Below, piece by piece: positions 25,832 through 35,381 of a DNA stretch of 64,000 nt (its first letter is position 1; the number at the start of each line of letters is the position of its first letter). Origin of the DNA: Mesorhizobium sp. M3A.F.Ca.ET.080.04.2.1. GTDB lineage: Bacteria; Pseudomonadota; Alphaproteobacteria; Rhizobiales; Rhizobiaceae. Where the stretch lies: the NCBI RefSeq assembly GCF_003952525.1, contig NZ_CP034451.1, positions 3,596,001 through 3,660,000 of the forward strand. Direction: 5' to 3'. Position numbers and translations under genes: made by a program. A model generated the notes under the pieces. It was not told the origin of the DNA. It saw nothing but the letters and a program-made list of their open reading frames with translations, and did no database searches.

Positions 25832-28235
25832 GAGCATCGATGCCGACAGTGAAGTCGACATTCTCCCAACGGTGGCTGTCGGGCCAGAAAAAAGTGAAGA
25901 CGATGGTCGATCCCGGCGGCAGACCGGCTGTCTGCAAATCCACCAGATGGACGCCGAAGGCGTTTTGGGTGGTCCTGTCATCCCGTACCGTCAGCCATTT
26001 GTCACTGCTCCAGTGCACCACGCCGGGCGCCGAGAGTTCGACGCGCAGCACCTTGCCGGCGGGGAGAGAGCGGATCTTGTTGTTGAAGCGCCATGATCTG
26101 AAGAGCGAGATGATCTCGCCCTTGATGTAACGCTCGACGCCTTGCGGCGGCATGTCGAATACGGCGCCGTCGCGCAGCGAGCGCAGCAGCTTGATGTGCT
26201 CGGAATGCGCCCAGACCAGCGGCATGGCGCTGCCTGACGGGGCACCCAGGTGCAACTCGCGCGCCGGCATGTCGGGCCCGTCCCAGACCTGTTCGGGCAG
26301 AAGGCCGCCGAGGCCGGCCGAGCGCTCGAAGGTCTCGAGCAATTCGGCGGCCTGTTCGGGCCGTCCCGCCGCCAGCTCATAGTGGGCGCGCTCGCCGGTG
26401 AGCAGCGGCCATGGCCGGCCTCTGCCGGTGCCGTCGAAGGGTGCGCCGTCCTCATGCTCGCCATAGCCGTCGCCGCTGTAGCGGTACCAGACCGGCCCTT
26501 GCGGCAAGTCGCAGCGCAGCGAGGCGTCGATGGCCTTGACCGTATTCAGGATGCGCGGATCGTGCGCCGCCCTCAGACCGAAGCGGACAAGCGCCAGCGC
26601 ATCGGGACTGATGATGGCGTCGGCCGGCTTTTCGGTGTCGCCCGGCGGTCGGTTCTTGATCGGCACAAAGCCGTCCTTGGGCGAAGCGGCGCCGGCCTCG
26701 TCGGGCGGCGCGATGCGCACGTAATAGCCGTCGATGCCTTCGCGGAGGCAAAGGTCCGTGCCGCCGACATAGGTCCAGCGCTCGATCTGGTCGTTCCAGC
26801 AATCGGCGGTCTCACGCAAATAGTTCGCCGGCTCACTTTTGCCGAGCGCGTCCAGCATGTCCGCGGCGGCGAGCAGCGCCGCGATCTCGACCGCAAGCGT
26901 GAACGGGCTGTAGCCGGCGTCCTCCTCCCAGCGATCCTCGCCGGTGACAGGACCGTTGCGCACGACATAGGAGGCCGCGCTCTCGATCATGGGCAGGAAA
27001 TCGGCGAGCGCCGCGCGCGCAAGATGGCCGGCGCGGCGCAGGGCATCGGCAAGCAGCAGCGGAAAGGCGCACTCGTCCATCTGGATGCCGCGCCAATAGG
27101 CGGTGCCGTCGGACCAGGCATTCTGCGGCCAATGGCCGTCCGGCTGCTGGATGGAGCGCAGATAGCTCAGGATCTGCAGCGCCTGCCTGGCGTCGCCGGC
27201 GGCGAGGAAACCGCCCGCCGTCTCGACCAGGTCGCGCGGCCAGATCAGATGATAGCCGCCAAGATCGTCGTCGCCCTTGCTGAAGCCCCAGGGAATCGAC
27301 AGGCTGGCGACCGCGGCTCCCGGCCTGGCGACCGACAGGTGCGTGGCCAGCACCGCCGTGCTGACGCGGTAGGTGTTCAATCCCGAGGCTGCGCGCCTGT
27401 CCAGCTTCTCCAGCCCTGCCTGAAATCTCCGCCAGTTCGCGACATAGGCCTCGGCTGCGGCATCGAAGCCCTGCTCCAGGCTGGCGAGGGCCATGTCGGC
27501 GGCCTCTTGCGGCCAGGCGCCGAAACCGAGCGCCAGCAAGGCCGTGGTCTTGCCGGCGGAGAAGCCGATCTCGCCGGCCAGCGCCACATTGCCGTCCTCC
27601 GCCCGTTGGCATGCGGGGTCGAGCACGCCATGCTTCTGAAGCTGCTGCCAGCCGTCGGAGAAGCCGACATAGCCGGCCGCGCAGGCGCGCCAGGGCAGCG
27701 AAGCGGCGAGCGCAATGGAGACCCCGCGGCCCGATGCAAACAGCATCTGCGCGCCCTTGTGCTCTCCGATCCAGGCGGTGTTGCCCATGCCGGCATTGAC
27801 GAGGTGGGGAGCCAGCAATGCGTAGACGCGATAGTCGCCGGGCGCGCCCTTCAGCGGGACGAAGGTGAGCTCCTGCAGCAGGACTGGCCGTTTCGGACCC
27901 GTAATGATCTGTTTTTCGATGCGGTAAGCGCCGTCGCCGGCGGTGTTGGTCAGCCGGTAACCGGGAATGCCGTCCTCGAAGGCTTCGATGGTGTGCTTGG
28001 TGTCGCGCTTCTCTTCAGAAAAATGGCCGTTCGGGCCGGTGACGATCAGGCCGAGGTCACGCGTGCAGGCACTGTCGAGGCGCGGGTAGTAGAGCTCGTT
28101 CAATATGCCGTGGCTGATGGTGAACCAGACGCGGCTGGCGGGCGAAAGCGCGGTGCCGACGCCGCTCTTGGCACTCGACGTCCAGCGCGCCGGGATTCCC
28201 GGAGCGCCCTGGGCAACAGTCGGCGTCACTGCCAT
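25824..28235 (-). CDS. GH15 glucoamylase (glucan 1,4-alpha-glucosidase)
   Basis: An 803-aa protein with the bacterial GH15 plan. An N-terminal beta-sandwich (WFTISHGILNELYYPRLD, residues ~25-270) precedes an (alpha/alpha)6 catalytic barrel with LIWPRDLVETAGGFLAAG, QMDECAFPLLLADAL and the general-acid region EDRWEEDAGYSPFTLA. A C-terminal domain ends at VGIDARS. It releases glucose from the non-reducing ends of alpha-glucans. No signal peptide is seen, so it is probably intracellular and acts on glycogen or maltooligosaccharides. The ATG at 28235 has GGAG nine bases upstream. The last codons and the stop lie inside a palindromic repeat. It precedes gnd-zwf-ppgK, suggesting glucose feeding into that route. 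Confidence 0.92.
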   Translation of the reverse strand: MAVTPTVAQGAPGIPARWTSSAKSGVGTALSPASRVWFTISHGILNELYYPRLDSACTRDLGLIVTGPNGHFSEEKRDTKHTIEAFEDGIPGYRLTNTAGDGAYRIEKQIITGPKRPVLLQELTFVPLKGAPGDYRVYALLAPHLVNAGMGNTAWIGEHKGAQMLFASGRGVSIALAASLPWRACAAGYVGFSDGWQQLQKHGVLDPACQRAEDGNVALAGEIGFSAGKTTALLALGFGAWPQEAADMALASLEQGFDAAAEAYVANWRRFQAGLEKLDRRAASGLNTYRVSTAVLATHLSVARPGAAVASLSIPWGFSKGDDDLGGYHLIWPRDLVETAGGFLAAGDARQALQILSYLRSIQQPDGHWPQNAWSDGTAYWRGIQMDECAFPLLLADALRRAGHLARAALADFLPMIESAASYVVRNGPVTGEDRWEEDAGYSPFTLAVEIAALLAAADMLDALGKSEPANYLRETADCWNDQIERWTYVGGTDLCLREGIDGYYVRIAPPDEAGAASPKDGFVPIKNRPPGDTEKPADAIISPDALALVRFGLRAAHDPRILNTVKAIDASLRCDLPQGPVWYRYSGDGYGEHEDGAPFDGTGRGRPWPLLTGERAHYELAAGRPEQAAELLETFERSAGLGGLLPEQVWDGPDMPARELHLGAPSGSAMPLVWAHSEHIKLLRSLRDGAVFDMPPQGVERYIKGEIISLFRSWRFNNKIRSLPAGKVLRVELSAPGVVHWSSDKWLTVRDDRTTQNAFGVHLVDLQTAGLPPGSTIVFTFFWPDSHRWENVDFTVGIDARS

Positions 28236-28460
28236 GCATTGGTCTCCTGCCGCCGTTCCTAAACCAGGAGCCGCAGGCTTTTCAATCATCGCACCGCAAG
28301 TTGATCGGCCCATCGCCCATCAGCTGTCGTTGACAGCCGCGCCGGCAAGCGTCCACTATTTCGCTCCCAGGGAGGGCCGCGGGAGGAAATCCGGACGAGG
28401 AATTAGCCGTCCAGGTGGCGGATCCTTCCCGTGGATTGCCCGCGCGGCAAGGGAGGAGAC

Positions 28461-29723
28461 ATGTCGGAAGTATCTCCCCAGCTGATCGACCGGCTGTTGG
28501 CGATCTCGCGGGCGCTGGCCGGACACATCGATCCAGGCTCGGCGTTCCGGGCGACGGCGATCGAGATCGGCACGCTCATTCCGCACGACCATATCGATCT
28601 GGCGGTGCTGGCGGTCGATGGGCGCATGCACGCCTGCTATGAGGCCGGATTCCACACCAGCTGGAGCGAGCTGGCGCAGCATCCGGTGGCGGGCAGCCCG
28701 ATCCGGCGCGTGCTGTGGGGCGAGACGCCCTACCTCCTGTCCGACAACGCGCTGGTCGACGACCGCTTCCATTTCGAGGGAGCGTTCGACGAACCGATCT
28801 TCGCCGCCAAGCTGCGCAGCCGCATCATCGTGCCGCTCCGGGCGCGCGGCGGCGTCATCGGCGCGCTCAACATCAGCCGCCACGAGGCCGGCTGCTACAC
28901 GCAGGCCGACGTGGCGGTGGCCCAGCAATGCGCCGACCTGATCGCGCCCTATATCTTCGCGCTGATCCAGACCGAGGAGGCGCGCCGCGCCATGCTGGCC
29001 GAAAGCGAGGCGCGCAACCGGGCGGAGCTGCTGAGGGTCGGCGCCTCGCAACTGACCGAGGGCATGGAGCGCGAGCGCCGCCGCATGGCCATGGACCTGC
29101 ACGACCAGACGCTTGGCGACCTCGCCCGCATCGCGCGCCAGGTGTCGGCGTTCCGCAGCCGGGGTATGGCGCGGGCGGCGCAGCTTGCCGATCTCGAGCA
29201 GGAGGTCGCGGGCTGCCTGGCGGAACTGCGCCATATCGTCGACGACATGCGGCCGAGCGTGCTCGAGCTGTTCGGCCTGCGCGACGCCGTCGAGGCGCAT
29301 CTCAACCGCAGCGTCGCAAGGGCCAAGCCGCCGATCGCGGTGCGCATAGCCGACAGCAGCGACGGCAGCGCCGACACCATGCCGGAAACGCTGCGCACGG
29401 CGCTCTACCGGATCGTGCAGGAAGCAATCAACAACGCCGTGCGCCATGCCGGACCAAGCCGCATCGAGGTGCAGCTGGCATCGACAGCGACGACATTCAG
29501 CGTGGCCGTGAGCGATGACGGGGCCGGTTGCGGCGTGGTCGATCCCGGCGCGCAGGGCGGCATCGGCCACATGCACACGCGGGCGGCGCTGGTCGGGGCG
29601 CGGCTGCGCTTCGAGCCGGCGAGCCGCAAGGGCGGCACGCGGGTCGTCATCGAGATCGACCGCGAGGCGCCGAAGCCCGGGCAAACGGCGGCGACTGAAC
29701 GGGCGGTGGCGGAGGCATTGTGA
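28461..29723 (+). CDS. GAF-domain sensor histidine kinase (HisKA_3/NarL-type)
   Basis: A 420-aa soluble kinase. A GAF domain spans about residues 15-165 (PHDHIDLAVLAVDGRMHACY onward to RIIVPLRARGGVIGALNISR). The dimerisation/phosphoacceptor helix contains RRRMAMDLHDQTLGDLARIA, with the His at about residue 207. An HATPase_c domain follows with RIVQEAINNAVRHAG and DDGAGCGV. No transmembrane helix is present, so the signal is cytoplasmic. The ATG at 28461 directly follows a perfect GGGAGGAG. The stop overlaps the response-regulator start (TGATG), indicating a coupled pair. It is divergent from the glucoamylase gene. Confidence 0.93.
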   Translation: MSEVSPQLIDRLLAISRALAGHIDPGSAFRATAIEIGTLIPHDHIDLAVLAVDGRMHACYEAGFHTSWSELAQHPVAGSPIRRVLWGETPYLLSDNALVDDRFHFEGAFDEPIFAAKLRSRIIVPLRARGGVIGALNISRHEAGCYTQADVAVAQQCADLIAPYIFALIQTEEARRAMLAESEARNRAELLRVGASQLTEGMERERRRMAMDLHDQTLGDLARIARQVSAFRSRGMARAAQLADLEQEVAGCLAELRHIVDDMRPSVLELFGLRDAVEAHLNRSVARAKPPIAVRIADSSDGSADTMPETLRTALYRIVQEAINNAVRHAGPSRIEVQLASTATTFSVAVSDDGAGCGVVDPGAQGGIGHMHTRAALVGARLRFEPASRKGGTRVVIEIDREAPKPGQTAATERAVAEAL

Positions 29724-30457
29724 TGCTGGTCATGATTGCGGAGAATGACGGCCTGCACCGCGGTTTCGCGCGGCGAACGGTCGAGCAATTGTGGCCCGGC
29801 GATGTCGAGGTGATCGAGGCCGCCGACGGCGAGAACGCCATCAGCCTTGCCGCGTCGCACGAGCCGCCGCATGTCGTGCTCGACCTCCAACTGCCGAAGG
29901 CCACCGGCATCGAGGTGGCGCGCGCCATCTGGAGCCGCCGCGCCGGCACACATATCCTGTTCTGGTCGAACTTCGCCGACGAAGCCTATGTGCGCGGCGT
30001 CGCACGCATCGTGCCGCCGGGATCGGTCTATGGCTATGTGCTGAAATCGGCGACCGAAGAGGGCATGCGCTCGGCGCTGCGCGGTGTCTTCAGCGAAGGC
30101 CACTGCATCATCGACCGCGAGATCCGCGGCATCCAGCACCGCGTCCAGGACCGGTTCGAGGGCATCACCGACGGCGAGTATGAAAGCCTGATCGACATCG
30201 CGCTCGGCCTGACGGACCGGGCGATCGCGGCGCGGCGCGGCCTGTCGATTCGCGGCGCGCAAAGCCGCATCAAGCATGTCTACGACAAGCTCGGCATCGC
30301 GCCGCCGGAGGAGGGCGCCGGCGAGGCGTCGGTCTTCAATTCGCGCACGCGGGCAATCTATCTCGCCCTTGCGCGCGGCCTGATCAACGTCGACGCGTTG
30401 CGCCGCGAGCAGGACCAGTTGGATGCCTGGCTGGCGCAAGTGCCGCTGCACGAATAG
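29723..30457 (+). CDS. NarL/FixJ-type response regulator
   Basis: A 244-aa regulator. The receiver has the acidic pocket AENDG (residues 6-10), the phosphoacceptor Asp54 in VVLDLQLPKATG and the conserved Lys in YVLKSATEEG. The C-terminal LuxR-type HTH reads YESLIDIALGLTDRAIAARR and continues to GAQSRIKHVYDKLGI. It starts within the stop of the kinase gene and should be its partner. The tautomerase/lactonase/ABC operon begins 129 bases downstream in the same direction and is a plausible target, though this is only positional. Confidence 0.92.
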   Translation: MLVMIAENDGLHRGFARRTVEQLWPGDVEVIEAADGENAISLAASHEPPHVVLDLQLPKATGIEVARAIWSRRAGTHILFWSNFADEAYVRGVARIVPPGSVYGYVLKSATEEGMRSALRGVFSEGHCIIDREIRGIQHRVQDRFEGITDGEYESLIDIALGLTDRAIAARRGLSIRGAQSRIKHVYDKLGIAPPEEGAGEASVFNSRTRAIYLALARGLINVDALRREQDQLDAWLAQVPLHE

Positions 30458-30586
30458 CCCAGCGCCGGCACGCCGACCGCCGCGACTGTGCAAACACACA
30501 GTCGGCGTTGCGCATTGACCTGTATCGCAGGACCCTGACCCCGAATACGCTCCCGACCAAGAACAAGAATATCGGGAGGGTAGCCC

Positions 30587-30781
30587 ATGCCGTTCGTCAG
30601 CATCCGGATACTCGAAGGCCATTCGCAAACACGCAAGAACGAGATCTCGCGACGCGTCACCGAAGCGATCAGCGAGATCGCCGAATTGCCCAAGGAAGCC
30701 ATTTGGGTGGTGATCGAGGACGTGCCGGGCAGCGACTGGTTCGTCGGCGGCAAGCCGGTGCGCGAGCCAAAGGCTCCGTAA
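30587..30781 (+). CDS. 4-oxalocrotonate tautomerase-family protein
   Basis: A 64-aa protein of full tautomerase length, starting MPFVSIRILEGHSQTRKNEI. Pro2 becomes the catalytic N-terminal proline once Met is removed. The second half reads LPKEAIWVVIEDVPGSDWFV, as usual for the family. GGGAGGG lies before the ATG. Its stop overlaps the start of the lactonase gene (TAATG). The pairing with an SMP-30-type lactonase and a sugar importer suggests catabolism of a keto or lactone intermediate. The specific substrate is not predictable. Confidence 0.92.
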   Translation: MPFVSIRILEGHSQTRKNEISRRVTEAISEIAELPKEAIWVVIEDVPGSDWFVGGKPVREPKAP

Positions 30782-31671
30782 TGTCGATGCCCGCGCGCGC
30801 CCGTCACTCCGGCTTTGATGACGTCGTCGGCAATGCTGCGATGGAGCGGCTCGCCACCGGCTATGGTTTCCTCGAGGGGCCGGTGTGGCATCCTTACGAG
30901 AAATGGCTCGTCTTTTCCGACATTCCGGGAAACCGTATATATCGGCGCGGCGCTTCGGGCGAGATCGAATTGTTCCGCGATCCCAGCCAGATGGCCAATG
31001 GCAACACGCTCGACCGGCAAGGACGCCTGGTGACCTGCGAGCATGCGACCAGCCGTGTCACCCGCGCCGAACCGAACGGCGCGACGACGGTCCTTGCCGC
31101 TCACTACCAGAACGTGCAGCTCAACAGTCCCAATGACATCGTCGTTGCTACCGGCGGATCGATCTATTTCACCGATCCCACCTACGGCCGGCTGGAATTC
31201 TACGGCGTGCCGCGGCCGCAGGAGCTGGCGTTCCAGGGCGTCTACCGGATCGACGGCGACGGCGCGCGGCTGACGCTGCTCGCCGACGATTTCGCGCAGC
31301 CGAACGGGTTGTGTTTTTCGCTCGACGAGTCGAGGCTGTTCGTCAACGATACCGCACGCGGCCACATCCGCGTGTTCGGCGTGGAAGCGAATGGCGACCT
31401 CAATGGCGGCGCGGTGTGGGCGGTTACCGAGGGCCACATGCCAGGCGCGCCGGACGGCATGAAGATCGACAGCCGCGGCAATCTCTATTGCACGGGGCCA
31501 GGCGGCATTCATGTCTTCGACGCCTCCGGCGATCTGCTCGGCGTCATTGCGACGCCGGAAGATTGTGCCAATTTCACCTTCGGCGACGAGGATCTGCGGG
31601 GCCTTTACATCGCCGCGTCGACGTCGCTTTACCGGCTGAGGGTGCGCGTGCCGGGATTGAGGCTGTTTTGA
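30781..31671 (+). CDS. SMP-30/gluconolactonase-family protein
   Basis: A 296-aa six-bladed beta-propeller hydrolase. Family hallmarks are YGFLEGPVWHPYEKWLVFSD, DPSQMANGNTLDRQGRLVTC, LNSPNDIVVATGGSIYFTDP and AQPNGLCFSLDESRLFVNDT. They include the metal-binding Glu, Asn and Asp positions of lactonases of this group. It probably opens a sugar lactone such as gluconolactone. The ATG overlaps the tautomerase stop (TAATG), and the sugar-binding protein gene follows after 88 bases. Confidence 0.92.
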   Translation: MSMPARARHSGFDDVVGNAAMERLATGYGFLEGPVWHPYEKWLVFSDIPGNRIYRRGASGEIELFRDPSQMANGNTLDRQGRLVTCEHATSRVTRAEPNGATTVLAAHYQNVQLNSPNDIVVATGGSIYFTDPTYGRLEFYGVPRPQELAFQGVYRIDGDGARLTLLADDFAQPNGLCFSLDESRLFVNDTARGHIRVFGVEANGDLNGGAVWAVTEGHMPGAPDGMKIDSRGNLYCTGPGGIHVFDASGDLLGVIATPEDCANFTFGDEDLRGLYIAASTSLYRLRVRVPGLRLF

Positions 31672-31759
31672 GCGGGAGCGCTCAGATCGGATGGAAGTGA
31701 AGCCGGCCCGCAAGGGCCGATGGAAGTGCAGCTGTCAAAACATCTGGGAGGACTATGAC

Positions 31760-32776
31760 ATGAAGAAACTACTGGTCTTGAGCGCCCTTGCAGCCATGCT
31801 TGCCTCGGGCACCGCGCTTGCCGATACGAGCGGCAAGAAGATCGCCTTCTCCAACAACTACGCCGGCAATTCGTGGCGCCAGGCGATGCTCGACAGCTAC
31901 GGCATCGTCACCAAGAAGGCCGTCGAGGACAAGGTGGTCGCGGCTGCCGATGTCTTCACCACTGCCGACAAGGAGGTGCCGACCCAGGCGGCGCAGGTGC
32001 AGAACCTGATCCTGCAGGGCTATGACGCCATCGTCATTAACGCCGCCTCGCCGGATGCGCTCAACGGCGCCATCAAGCAGGCCTGCGACGCCGGCATCGT
32101 CGTCGTCTCCTTCGACGGCATCGTCACCGAGCCCTGTGCCTATCGCGTCGTCGTCGACTTCAAGGACATGGGCAAGCAGGAAGTCGAGCAGATGGCCAAG
32201 TTCCAGCCCAAGGGCGGCAACCTGCTCGAAATCCGCGGCCTGGCCGGAACTTCGATCGACGAAGCCATCCATGCCGGCATCCTCGAGGGCGTGGCTGCGC
32301 ATCCAGAGTTCAAGATCGTCGGCTCGGTGACCGGAGACTGGGACCAGACCACGGCGCAGAAGGCGGTGGCGACCATCCTGCCGTCGCTGCCGGATGTGGT
32401 CGGCGTCGTCGACCAGGGCGGTGACGGCTATGGCGCGGCGCAAGCATTCGCTGCCGCCGGCAAACCACGCCCGACCATCATCATGGGCAACCGTCAGGAC
32501 GAGCTGAAGTGGTGGAAGGAGCAGAAGGAGAAGGACGGATACACGACCTGGTCGGCCTCGATCGCGCCAGGCGTGTCGACGCTCGCCTTCTGGGTGGCGC
32601 AGCAGGTGCTCGACGGTCGCAAGGACATCCCGCACGACTTGCTGGTGCCGTATCTCGCCTTCACTCAGGACGATTTCGAGGCCGCGTTGCCGAAGATCAA
32701 GGAGGGTGGCGTCGCCACGCACGAATACACGCAGGAAGAAGCCATCGCGGCCATCAAGGCCAATATCAAGCAATAG
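31760..32776 (+). CDS. sugar ABC transporter substrate-binding protein
   Basis: A 338-aa periplasmic binding protein of the type 1 (ribose/RbsB-like) fold, starting MKKLLVLSALAAMLASGTALA, a clear Sec signal peptide with cleavage near ALA-DTS. Landmarks are KIAFSNNYAGNSWRQAMLDS, LILQGYDAIVINAASPDALN and PDVVGVVDQGGDGYGAAQAF. GGGAGG precedes the ATG. It is the first component of the importer whose ATPase and two permeases follow. The sugar is unknown; the upstream lactonase suggests an aldose, sugar acid or polyol. Confidence 0.93.
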   Translation: MKKLLVLSALAAMLASGTALADTSGKKIAFSNNYAGNSWRQAMLDSYGIVTKKAVEDKVVAAADVFTTADKEVPTQAAQVQNLILQGYDAIVINAASPDALNGAIKQACDAGIVVVSFDGIVTEPCAYRVVVDFKDMGKQEVEQMAKFQPKGGNLLEIRGLAGTSIDEAIHAGILEGVAAHPEFKIVGSVTGDWDQTTAQKAVATILPSLPDVVGVVDQGGDGYGAAQAFAAAGKPRPTIIMGNRQDELKWWKEQKEKDGYTTWSASIAPGVSTLAFWVAQQVLDGRKDIPHDLLVPYLAFTQDDFEAALPKIKEGGVATHEYTQEEAIAAIKANIKQ

Positions 32777-32777
32777 G

Positions 32778-32843
32778 GCATGATCCCGAACCGAAGGTCA
32801 GCGTAGCAAAAAGTGTGAGCGGTTTTCGGAAAAGATCATGCTC
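32778..32843. repeat. short palindromic repeat, copy B
   Basis: The element begins GCATGATCCCGAACCGAAGG, has AGCAAAAAGTGTGAGCGG in the middle, and ends AAAGATCATGCTCC. Its reverse complement matches copy A at 25763-25831 almost base for base. It lies two bases after the binding-protein stop codon, inside the importer operon. It could form a hairpin that limits read-through, giving the usual excess of binding protein over ATPase and permeases. Confidence 0.75.
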
Positions 32844-32935
32844 CAGCAAGCGATAAAGTGGGATGACGATTCGAAGAAGGGTCATGCCACTTTGCCGACG
32901 TTGCCAGGCGCATCGCCAACCGGATATCGTTGAGG

Positions 32936-34399
32936 ATGCTCCAGGCTATCGCAGACATCGTCAGACTGGACGGCGCCGAAAAACATTTCGGCGCCGTTCG
33001 GGCCCTTAATGGCGTCGACTTCCATGTCGGCGCCGGCGAGTGCGTCGGGCTAGTCGGGCATAACGGCGCCGGCAAGTCGACGCTGATGCATATGGTGGCG
33101 GGCACGCTGCGGCCGGACGGCGGGCAGATCGCCGTGCGCGGCAATCAGGAAGCGAGCTATTCCGTGGCGCGCGCGCTCGAGCTCGGCATACGCTGCGTCT
33201 TCCAGGAGCTGTCGCTCTGCCCCAACCTCAGCGTTGCCGAGAATACCCGCATCAACCATCCCTCGCTCCGCGGCTTCGGCTGGCGCCGCAAGGCGGCGGA
33301 TCTCATCGCCGCCAAGCTCGACGAGATCTTTCCCGACCACGGCATTTCCGCTTCCGACATTGCCGGTGACCTATCGATTGGCAGGCGGCAGATGGTCGAG
33401 GTGGCGCGCGCCTTCACGCTGACGCGCGAGCCGCTGCAGCTGGTCATCCTCGACGAACCGACCTCGTCGCTCGATGCGCATACGGCTGGCCAATTGCTCG
33501 CCTTCGTGCGCCGCTTCGTCGAGGCCGGCGGCAGCTGCATCCTGATCTCGCATGTGCTGGGCGAAGTGCTGCAGAATGCCGACCGCATCGTGGTGATGCG
33601 CGACGGCAAGGTGGTGGCCGCGGACGCCGCAACCGCGTTCGACCGCGACAGGTTGGTCGCTGCCATGGGCGGCGCCGAAGCCCATCAAAGGACCGCTTCC
33701 GAGACGCGGAAGGTCACGGCCGGGCCGCTAAGGGTGCGCGCCCGGCCGGCACGGCAGCAGGACAGCAATGAGCTTCTCGCCCGTGCCGGCGAGATCATCG
33801 GGCTCGCGGGTCTTGCCGGCCACGGCCAGACGGACCTGCTGCTCGCGATCTTCGCCGCAGCCTCTCGCGCCAAGGCCGGCATCGAGGTGACCGCGCCGGT
33901 GGCGCTGGTGGCCGGCGACCGCCAATCCGACGGCATATTTGCGCAGTGGTCGATCGCGCAGAACATCGGCATCCGCTCGCTTGCGCGTCTGCGCAGCGGC
34001 TTCCTGATCGCACCAGACCGCGAGGCGGAACTGGCCGAGTTCTGGAAGAAGAAGATCGGCATCCGTACGCCGGACCTGAACAACAACATCTATTCGCTGT
34101 CGGGCGGCAACCAGCAGAAAGCGCTGTTTGCCCGCGCGCTCGGCTCCGATGCCGAGATCGTGCTGATGGACGACCCGATGCGCGGTGTCGATGTCGGCAC
34201 GAAGCTCGAAGTCTATGACCTCGTGCGCGAGGAGGCCGCCAAGGGCAGAACTTTCCTCTGGTACACCACCGAAACCGAGGAGCTCGACAATTGCGATCAC
34301 GTCTATGTCTTCAAGAACGGCCGGATCGTCGCCAATCTCGGGCGCGACGAACTGACCGAGGAGAAGATCATCCAGTCCTCCTTCGGCGACGCGGCCTGA
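32936..34399 (+). CDS. sugar ABC transporter ATP-binding protein (two-domain)
   Basis: A 487-aa ATPase with two tandem nucleotide-binding domains, as in RbsA/MglA. Domain 1 has Walker [10 protein letters not shown], signature [15 protein letters not shown] and Walker [13 protein letters not shown]. Domain 2 starts with the degenerate [18 protein letters not shown], lacking a classical Walker A, but keeps signature [16 protein letters not shown] and [12 protein letters not shown]. That asymmetry is normal for the family. The permease starts one base after its stop. TTG at 32930 is an alternative start in the same frame. Confidence 0.95.
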   Translation: MLQAIADIVRLDGAEKHFGAVRALNGVDFHVGAGECVGLVGHNGAGKSTLMHMVAGTLRPDGGQIAVRGNQEASYSVARALELGIRCVFQELSLCPNLSVAENTRINHPSLRGFGWRRKAADLIAAKLDEIFPDHGISASDIAGDLSIGRRQMVEVARAFTLTREPLQLVILDEPTSSLDAHTAGQLLAFVRRFVEAGGSCILISHVLGEVLQNADRIVVMRDGKVVAADAATAFDRDRLVAAMGGAEAHQRTASETRKVTAGPLRVRARPARQQDSNELLARAGEIIGLAGLAGHGQTDLLLAIFAAASRAKAGIEVTAPVALVAGDRQSDGIFAQWSIAQNIGIRSLARLRSGFLIAPDREAELAEFWKKKIGIRTPDLNNNIYSLSGGNQQKALFARALGSDAEIVLMDDPMRGVDVGTKLEVYDLVREEAAKGRTFLWYTTETEELDNCDHVYVFKNGRIVANLGRDELTEEKIIQSSFGDAA

Positions 34400-34400
34400 G

Positions 34401-35378
34401 ATGACGGCGATCGCTCCCGGCACGCTTCCAAGATCGTCCTCGCGCGGCAGCGCCGCCAAAGCGCGCATGCTGCGCAGCCTTTTGCCGGCATTGTCGCTGG
34501 CTCTGGTGCTGCTTGCGATCGCCTGGTTGAACCCGCGCGCCATCTCCTATTTCGGCTTCAACCTGATGCTCAATCTGGCGATCCCGATCGCCCTGGCGAC
34601 GATCGCGCAGATGTTCGTCATCGCCGGCAATGAGCTCGATCTGTCGATCGGCACGTTCGTCGGCTTCGTCGGCTGCGTCACCGCGACATGGCTGAAGGAC
34701 GCGCCGCTCTTCGGCATCGCAGTGCTGCTCGGATCCGTCGGCGTCTATGCGCTGCTCGGCGCGCTGATCCATCTGCGCAACCTGCCATCGATCGTGGTGA
34801 CGCTCGGCATGAGCTTTGTCTGGCAGGGGCTTGCCATCCTCATCCTGCCGAAGCCCGGCGGCAAGGCGCCCGACTGGCTGCTGTCGATCATGGCGTTGAA
34901 GCCGCCTTACGTCCCCTTCCCCATCCTTGCCGCGCTGTTGATTGCCGTCGTCGTGCATTTCGGCCTGATGCGCACCGCCTATGGCGTCATCCTGCGCGGC
35001 TCCGGGGGCAACGCCGCGGCGCTCAGGCGCGCCGGCTGGTCGCTGCTCCGGACCAAGATCGTGCTGTTTGCGATGACCGGCCTGTTCGGTGTGCTGTCGG
35101 GCCTGGCGCTGATCGGCATCACCACCTCGGCGGATGCCAATATCGGCAACGGCTACACGCTGCTTTCGATCGCCGGAGTCATTCTCGGCGGCGGCGAGTT
35201 CGTCGGCGGCCGGGTGTCGCCGATCGGCGCCATCATCGGCGCGCTGACGCTGGCGCTGGCCGCATCGCCGCTGTTGACCTTCATGCACATTCCGCCCGAC
35301 TGGCAGGTCGCCGCCAACGGCGCGATCCTGATCATCGTGCTGGCGGCGCGGGTCCTGATCAGCCGCAGGGAGAGGTGA
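34401..35378 (+). CDS. sugar ABC transporter permease (first)
   Basis: A 325-aa inner-membrane permease of the RbsC/BPD_transp_2 family with about ten hydrophobic helices, for example LLPALSLALVLLAIAWLNPR and ALATIAQMFVIAGNELDLSI. The family motif GNELDLSIGTFVG and the coupling segment GVILRGSGGNAAALRRAGWS are present. It is packed between the ATPase (one-base gap) and the second permease (three-base gap), so the two permeases probably form a heterodimer. Confidence 0.95.
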   Translation: MTAIAPGTLPRSSSRGSAAKARMLRSLLPALSLALVLLAIAWLNPRAISYFGFNLMLNLAIPIALATIAQMFVIAGNELDLSIGTFVGFVGCVTATWLKDAPLFGIAVLLGSVGVYALLGALIHLRNLPSIVVTLGMSFVWQGLAILILPKPGGKAPDWLLSIMALKPPYVPFPILAALLIAVVVHFGLMRTAYGVILRGSGGNAAALRRAGWSLLRTKIVLFAMTGLFGVLSGLALIGITTSADANIGNGYTLLSIAGVILGGGEFVGGRVSPIGAIIGALTLALAASPLLTFMHIPPDWQVAANGAILIIVLAARVLISRRER

Positions 35379-35381
35379 GAG

